Shown here: positions 60,064 through 64,000 of the stretch, piece after piece | Position numbering within the stretch: position 1 is the stretch's first letter | Layout: each line of letters begins with the position of its first letter | NCBI GenBank assembly: GCA_003388505.1 | Contig: QQVO01000076.1 | Span: 62,001 to 126,000 of the forward strand | From: Planctomycetota bacterium | Lineage (GTDB): Bacteria > Planctomycetota > Planctomycetia > Planctomycetales > Planctomycetaceae | Reading direction: 5' to 3' | Length of the DNA stretch: 64,000 nt | Position numbers and translations under genes: made by a program | Notes under the pieces: generated by a model | What the model saw: the letters and a program-made list of their open reading frames with translations, nothing else | Told to the model about the DNA's origin: nothing | The model's database searches: none

Positions 60064-61695
60064 GTGCCTCCCAGCGACTCGCCCGAGCAGCCCCTCGCAT
60101 CGGCCGACCCGACCGTTCACTCCGAACCTGAGAGTACCGGCGGCGAAGCCCCGCATCCCGGCAGCCGGGAAATGCCGCGGTGGGACATGGGAACACTTGC
60201 CGAGCCGCCGAAATTCGGCCTGAAACAGCTCCCGTTGCTGCTCGGCCCGGGTCTCGTGATGGGCGCGGCTGCGATCGGCGGGGGAGAATGGCTCACCGGG
60301 CCGATCAACACCGCTCGTTACGGCGGCGCGGTCCTCTGGCTGGCCACCCTCAGCATCCTCGGGCAGACCCTCTACAACATCGAAATCAGCCGCTACACGC
60401 TCTACACCGGCGAGCCGATCTTCACCGGCAAGTTCCGCACACTCCCCGGCCCGCGATTCTGGCTGCCTATTTATCTGATGCTGGATATCGGAGTGTTTTT
60501 TCCTTACCTCGCGGCGGCCGCCGCCGTGCCGCTGTTCACCGTGATCTACGGCCAACTCCCCGACGAGGCGAATCCGCAGCACAATTTTCTCCTCAATGTT
60601 TTCGCAGTGTCGATCTTTCTGGGAGCGCTCGTGCCGCTGCTGTTCGGCGGCAAAGTGTACAACTCGCTCAAGGTGGTGATGAGCTTCAAGCTGATCACCG
60701 TGCTGGGATTCCTGGTCTTTCTGGCGATCTTCTATTCCAACGCAGAAACGTGGGCTGAGATCATCAGCGGTTTCTTCAAGTTCGGCACCGTTCCGGTGGT
60801 CGACGCAAGCAATCCCGCCGCGCTCGACAACATCTTCGTCAGTCTCTTCTCAGGCAACGGCTTCCCGAATATCGACATGACGGCCGTGGGAATCCTCGCC
60901 GCGATGGCCGCCATCGCCGGCAACGGCGGACTCACCAATACGCCGATCAGCAACTACACCCGCGATCAGGGGTGGGGAATGGGGAGCGAAGTCGGCGCGA
61001 TTCCCAGCATCATCGGCGGGCAGACGATCCACCTCTCTCACGTCGGCAAGGTGTTCCAGATTACGAAGGACTCGCTTCGCCGCTGGAAAGGCTGGGTGCG
61101 GCACATCTCGCGCGACCAGCTCGTCGTCTGGATGCCGGCCTGTTTCATCGGGCTCGCGCTGCCGAGCATGCTGTCCGTCCAGTTCCTCGAACGCGGCCTC
61201 GTGCTGGAGAACAAGGATCAGGCGGCGGTGATGACGGCGGGCGGCGTTCAGGACGCAGTCGGCGGATCGCTCGGGAACTTCTGCTTCTACATGACGATCT
61301 TCTGCGGATTTCTCGTTCTCGGGACGAGCGTCATTGCCACAGCGGACGGCGTGCTTCGCCGATGGGTCGATGTCTTCTGGACGGCCAGCCGCAGGTTGCG
61401 GCAAGTCGATCCTCAACACATTTCAAAAGTCTACTTCGGCGTCCTTTGTGTGTACGCGGCAGCGGGCATCGTTCTGCTGCTCTCGGCGCGGCCGACGACG
61501 CTGCTCGTGATTTCGACCAACATCTACAACTACGCCCTCGGCATCAGTTGCTGGCACACGATTGCGGTCAACTCCGTGTTGCTCCCGGGTGAACTGAAAC
61601 CGAGCATCGGTCGACGCGTGCTGCTAGGCGCCGCCGGAACATTCTTTCTGATGATCGCCGTCCTCTCGACGATCGCATTCTTTCAACAGAACTGA
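60064..61695 (+). CDS. Nramp-related metal transporter without DPGN motif
   Basis: Product of 543 residues from GTG 60064; TTG 59980 is possible but adds an unlikely leader. Eleven or more hydrophobic segments follow a soluble N-terminus of about 45 residues. LLLGPGLVMGAAAIGGGEWL is the place where Nramp proteins carry D-P-G-N, and here it is absent (IGGGEW). MAAIAGNGGLTNTPISNYTRDQG is the TM6 metal region in which the usual M-P-H is also missing. This fits Nramp-related branches that do not move Mn2+ or Fe2+ in the usual way. The cargo is unknown. Confidence 0.75.
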   Translation: MPPSDSPEQPLASADPTVHSEPESTGGEAPHPGSREMPRWDMGTLAEPPKFGLKQLPLLLGPGLVMGAAAIGGGEWLTGPINTARYGGAVLWLATLSILGQTLYNIEISRYTLYTGEPIFTGKFRTLPGPRFWLPIYLMLDIGVFFPYLAAAAAVPLFTVIYGQLPDEANPQHNFLLNVFAVSIFLGALVPLLFGGKVYNSLKVVMSFKLITVLGFLVFLAIFYSNAETWAEIISGFFKFGTVPVVDASNPAALDNIFVSLFSGNGFPNIDMTAVGILAAMAAIAGNGGLTNTPISNYTRDQGWGMGSEVGAIPSIIGGQTIHLSHVGKVFQITKDSLRRWKGWVRHISRDQLVVWMPACFIGLALPSMLSVQFLERGLVLENKDQAAVMTAGGVQDAVGGSLGNFCFYMTIFCGFLVLGTSVIATADGVLRRWVDVFWTASRRLRQVDPQHISKVYFGVLCVYAAAGIVLLLSARPTTLLVISTNIYNYALGISCWHTIAVNSVLLPGELKPSIGRRVLLGAAGTFFLMIAVLSTIAFFQQN

Positions 61696-61739
61696 ATGAC
61701 CTCAGTTGCCATGGCGGAGATGTTGAGACCGCAAGTCGA

Positions 61740-62708
61740 CTATTCGCTCTGCGCATAGCGAGCAACCACCGTACTCCCCGCCTTGACCGTCTGACCGTTC
61801 TTCACGCACACATCCAGTCCCGGTTCGCGCGGCATAAACAGTTCCGTCCGGGAGCCGAGCTTGATCATCCCGAACTGCTCGCCCACGGCCAGTTCATCCC
61901 CCGGCTTGAGCCAGCAGACGATCCGCCGGGCGATCGCTCCCGTGATCTGACTCACGATCAGCTTTCGCGCGCGCGGGCCGGTCTCCTGCAGCTTGACGAT
62001 CATCCGTTCATTCTCGCGGGCCGACTCGGGACGCAGCGCGTTGAGGAATTTTCCCGGCTCATAGGAGAGCGATTCCACCCGGCAGGCCATCGGCACCCGG
62101 TTGATGTGCACGTTGAAGATCGACAGGAAGATCCCCACTTTCAGCGCCGGGCCTCCGATGGACTCATCGTGCTCCAATTCCTCGATCTCGACAATCTTTC
62201 CATCGGCCGGAGAAACGACCACGCCCTCTCCCGTGGGAATCCGCCGCGGCGGATCGCGAAAGAACCACACGATCAGGCCGCCGATCACCAGCAGCACGAC
62301 GGCGTCGATCCCGAAGAACCAGCCCCACGCTCCCCGCGCGCCGAGTCCGAACAGCGCCCACAGGCAGAACGCGGCCGGGACGAACGTCAGCAGGGAGAAC
62401 ACGAGCAACTCGGCAAGTCCCACTCGGGCGAACGGCAGCCGGTCGCGCCAGGCGAACGGGTCGTCTTTGGTCTCCCAGTGGTAGCCGCCCAGATTGCGGA
62501 AAAACTTGACGTCCCTGGGATCGAACACCGGATGCGGGCAGACGTTCTCACTCCCCTTGCGCGTCCGTTCCATCCGCTGGATGTAACCCCGTCGGAAGAC
62601 CCACAGATACCACCGCCGCACGCAGCCCCACGCGAGTTCGAGCCGCATCACGATTCCACCGCCCGGCTGGATTGACGTGATGCGCGGGTCTGTCTGCGGG
62701 CTGGCCAT
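61740..62708 (-). CDS. psd: Phosphatidylserine decarboxylase
   Basis: Product of 322 residues from ATG 62708; the frame is open to 62918, but that part is R2/R3 repeat sequence. KLGSRTELFMP carries the self-cleavage Gly-Ser (Ser286, which becomes the pyruvoyl group), and SPADGKIVEIEELEHDES, FLSIFNVHINRVPMACRV and the C-terminal NGQTVKAGSTVVA match the short PSD branch. About 110 residues with two hydrophobic helices precede it (LLVFSLLTFVPAAFCLWALF). It decarboxylates phosphatidylserine to phosphatidylethanolamine. Confidence 0.87.
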   Translation of the reverse strand: MASPQTDPRITSIQPGGGIVMRLELAWGCVRRWYLWVFRRGYIQRMERTRKGSENVCPHPVFDPRDVKFFRNLGGYHWETKDDPFAWRDRLPFARVGLAELLVFSLLTFVPAAFCLWALFGLGARGAWGWFFGIDAVVLLVIGGLIVWFFRDPPRRIPTGEGVVVSPADGKIVEIEELEHDESIGGPALKVGIFLSIFNVHINRVPMACRVESLSYEPGKFLNALRPESARENERMIVKLQETGPRARKLIVSQITGAIARRIVCWLKPGDELAVGEQFGMIKLGSRTELFMPREPGLDVCVKNGQTVKAGSTVVARYAQSE

Positions 62709-62783
62709 GGTGCTGGAATCGGGGTCCGGTAGGAGTCGATGGATGGATGTTGTTCGCAACGCGATTGTAGCCAGGTCAGTTCC

Positions 62784-62860
62784 ACACAACTCGGCCGGGA
62801 CCCGGCGTCGAGGAAACGGGCCCAGGGGATTCTCGAACAGAACACGGATTTTCGCGGATT
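62784..62860 (-). repeat. R3 dispersed repeat, copy 2
   Basis: Contains GGATTCTCGAACAGAACACG and ACACAACTCGGCC, matching the copy at 54131. Its end runs directly into a truncated R2 copy at 62854, so the two form a mosaic. Confidence 0.7.
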
Positions 62861-62920
62861 CTCGTCCTAGACAGCCCAAACACCGCTCGACGCGGACACA
62901 TGGTAAAGCAATTTGCACTA
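62854..62920 (+). repeat. R2 element, copy 3 (truncated)
   Basis: 67 bases from GCGGATTCTCGTCC to TGCACTA, equal to the right two thirds of R2. The first 37 bases are missing and the R3 copy takes their place. The last three bases, CTA, are the stop codon of the FxsA gene. Confidence 0.75.
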
Positions 62921-63382
62921 ACCATCACGTTGAATCATGTCGTGCGGTCTCTCGGCGGTTGAACTGTCGATCACCCGGCCGCTCCGGATCTGAATCGTCC
63001 CGCGCACCCAGCGGCTGAACAGCCGCCGATAGCCGCGGCGGCTTGCCGGAATGAGGAAGCTGAAACCAAGGGCGTCTGTCAGCAGTCCCGGTGTCAGCAA
63101 GAGGACGGCGCCCGTCAGAATCAGGACTCCGTCCAGCAACTCCTGGCCCGGAAACTTTCCCTGATTCATTCGCATCCGCAGTTCGTTCAGAACATTCAGC
63201 CCCTGCCTGCGGGCAAGCGCTGCTCCGAGGATTCCCGTACAAGCGATCGTGCCGACAGTCAGCAGAAGCCCGGTCCCGCCCCCCCATTGCGAAGCAATTG
63301 CATGATGGAACTGAAGCAGGATGACCAGTTCCAGCACCGGCACGAGAGTCAGCAGGGCAATCAGAATCAGCAAAGTGCGCAT
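62918..63382 (-). CDS. fxsA: FxsA-family membrane protein
   Basis: Product of 154 residues from ATG 63382. MRTLLILIALLTLVPVLELVILL and then TGLLLTVGTIACTGILGAALARRQG are two hydrophobic helices, and LLDGVLILTGAVLLLTPGLLTDALG is the FxsA core. The C-terminus (TIQIRSGRVIDSSTAERPHD) is soluble. FxsA relieves phage exclusion in E. coli when overproduced, but its normal role is unclear. The stop codon lies in an R2 repeat copy. Confidence 0.88.
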   Translation of the reverse strand: MRTLLILIALLTLVPVLELVILLQFHHAIASQWGGGTGLLLTVGTIACTGILGAALARRQGLNVLNELRMRMNQGKFPGQELLDGVLILTGAVLLLTPGLLTDALGFSFLIPASRRGYRRLFSRWVRGTIQIRSGRVIDSSTAERPHDMIQRDG

Positions 63383-63555
63383 CAGATTAACTGGTTGCCT
63401 GCCAGGCGAGTGTCGCGTCGGAAAGGCTGGTTTGGGCCGCAATCGGCCGGAATGCTTTCGCGGAAACCGGCAGCCGCTCTCGCGCGACCGACACACAGGT
63501 GAACGGTCGCACTGAGCGAGAGCCTACAGCAGTGTACGCGACTCGCCCCGGCAGG

Positions 63556-63885
63556 TCACACCCCTTGACGCGGCGTCGGCTTGCAGGAGCAGCGCAGTTC
63601 CCGCGACTCCTCTCCATCGCCCGCGATGCGCAGAGTCGTGTCGGTGGGGGCTTCAATCCGCATCCAGACGTGCTGAGGATCGATCGTCCTCACGGAGAGG
63701 GCGATCGGCCCCTGACACTGCGGGACTTCCAACCGCGCAGGCTTCCGGCCGACACGGCAGACGTGGCCGATCACCGACCGGGTCTTGTTTCCCAGCGTCG
63801 CGATCAACAGTCCGACCACAACAATGGCTGCCGAGGCAATCAACAGCGGAGCGTACGGCATCATGTCGGTGAGTAAGTTCTGCAT
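63556..63885 (-). CDS. Small single-pass membrane protein
   Basis: Product of 109 residues from ATG 63885. One hydrophobic helix (LLIASAAIVVVGLLIATLG) follows a short N-terminus, and the rest is soluble: RVGRKPARLEVPQCQGPIALSV, then DPQHVWMRIEAPTDTTLRI. A Cys pair occurs at the end (RCSCKPT). No family was recognised. It lies 173 bases upstream of fxsA on the same strand. Confidence 0.65.
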   Translation of the reverse strand: MQNLLTDMMPYAPLLIASAAIVVVGLLIATLGNKTRSVIGHVCRVGRKPARLEVPQCQGPIALSVRTIDPQHVWMRIEAPTDTTLRIAGDGEESRELRCSCKPTPRQGV

Positions 63886-64000
63886 GATTCTCTCACTGTG
63901 GGTGTGTTGGCGCACGGCGTCGATGTTGCAAGCAGCGTGCCGCATTCTTGCCGGTTGCGTATCATCAGACGTCACAACCAGTTCCGCTGAAAGAGGCCGA

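Overview
The window looks like a chromosomal segment of a GC-rich member of the Planctomycetota, probably a Planctomycetaceae-type bacterium. The evidence is a prepilin-like DUF1559 protein with an exact H-x9-DG motif, a secreted sulfatase, small conserved families known mainly from planctomycetes, BON-domain and lipoprotein genes, a FlgI-like lipoprotein fused to HEAT-like repeats with no flagellar genes nearby, several toxin-antitoxin modules, and many palindromic intergenic repeats. Genus cannot be named from this sequence alone. I saw no rRNA, tRNA, CRISPR array, prophage or transposase gene.

Layout. 1-5227 (+): end of ruvC, ruvA, a sulfatase, a secreted TIM-barrel glycosidase-like protein and a dTDP-glucose 4,6-dehydratase. 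5233-6123 (-): nfo (endonuclease IV). 6406-7752 (+): two tandem copies of an 80-residue protein, then a small protein overlapping a nucleotidyltransferase whose DxD motif has lost its first Asp. 7757-16156 (+): rimO, pgsA, a CPBP protease, a WecA/MraY-type sugar-phosphate transferase, an O-antigen-ligase-like protein and an amidohydrolase. 16146-22865 (-): aldose epimerase, smc and the FlgI/HEAT lipoprotein. 23461-26487 (+): two secreted proteins and plsC.

33924 down to 26499 (-) is a tightly packed run of eight genes: folE, membrane protein, zinc-ribbon membrane protein, a large FAD/Fe-S D-2-hydroxyacid dehydrogenase, moaD, moaE, moaA and a lutC-like gene, with several 4-base stop/start overlaps. 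It joins GTP-derived pterin cofactor synthesis to hydroxyacid oxidation. 34169-36308 (-): a lipoprotein and a double-BON protein, each followed by a strong hairpin. 36794-51215 (+): a lysine-rich protein, mgtE, a lysR gene with a visible promoter and palindrome, a Uma2/antitoxin/PIN block (PIN frameshifted), gltB, a nonsense-mutated GxxExxY nuclease gene in a repeat-bordered insert, gltD, a VapBC-like pair and an M48-like metalloprotease whose 3' end runs into a dispersed repeat.

51387-63885: a Gfo/Idh/MocA oxidoreductase (-), then two divergent ketoacyl synthases (+), one with its catalytic Cys and second His replaced and the other intact, followed by a 3-hydroxyacyl-CoA dehydrogenase. These suggest a KS/chain-length-factor-like pair in a small lipid or polyketide pathway. 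The rest is a DUF1559 protein, a secreted HExxH peptidase, an Nramp-like transporter lacking the DPGN motif, a phosphatidylserine decarboxylase, an FxsA protein and a small membrane protein.

At least five families of dispersed intergenic repeats (called R1-R5 here) occur. The most informative are an R1 copy split by a 149-bp palindromic insert flanked by a 5-bp duplication, and a 104-bp R2 element that has become the coding 3' end of the metalloprotease gene.
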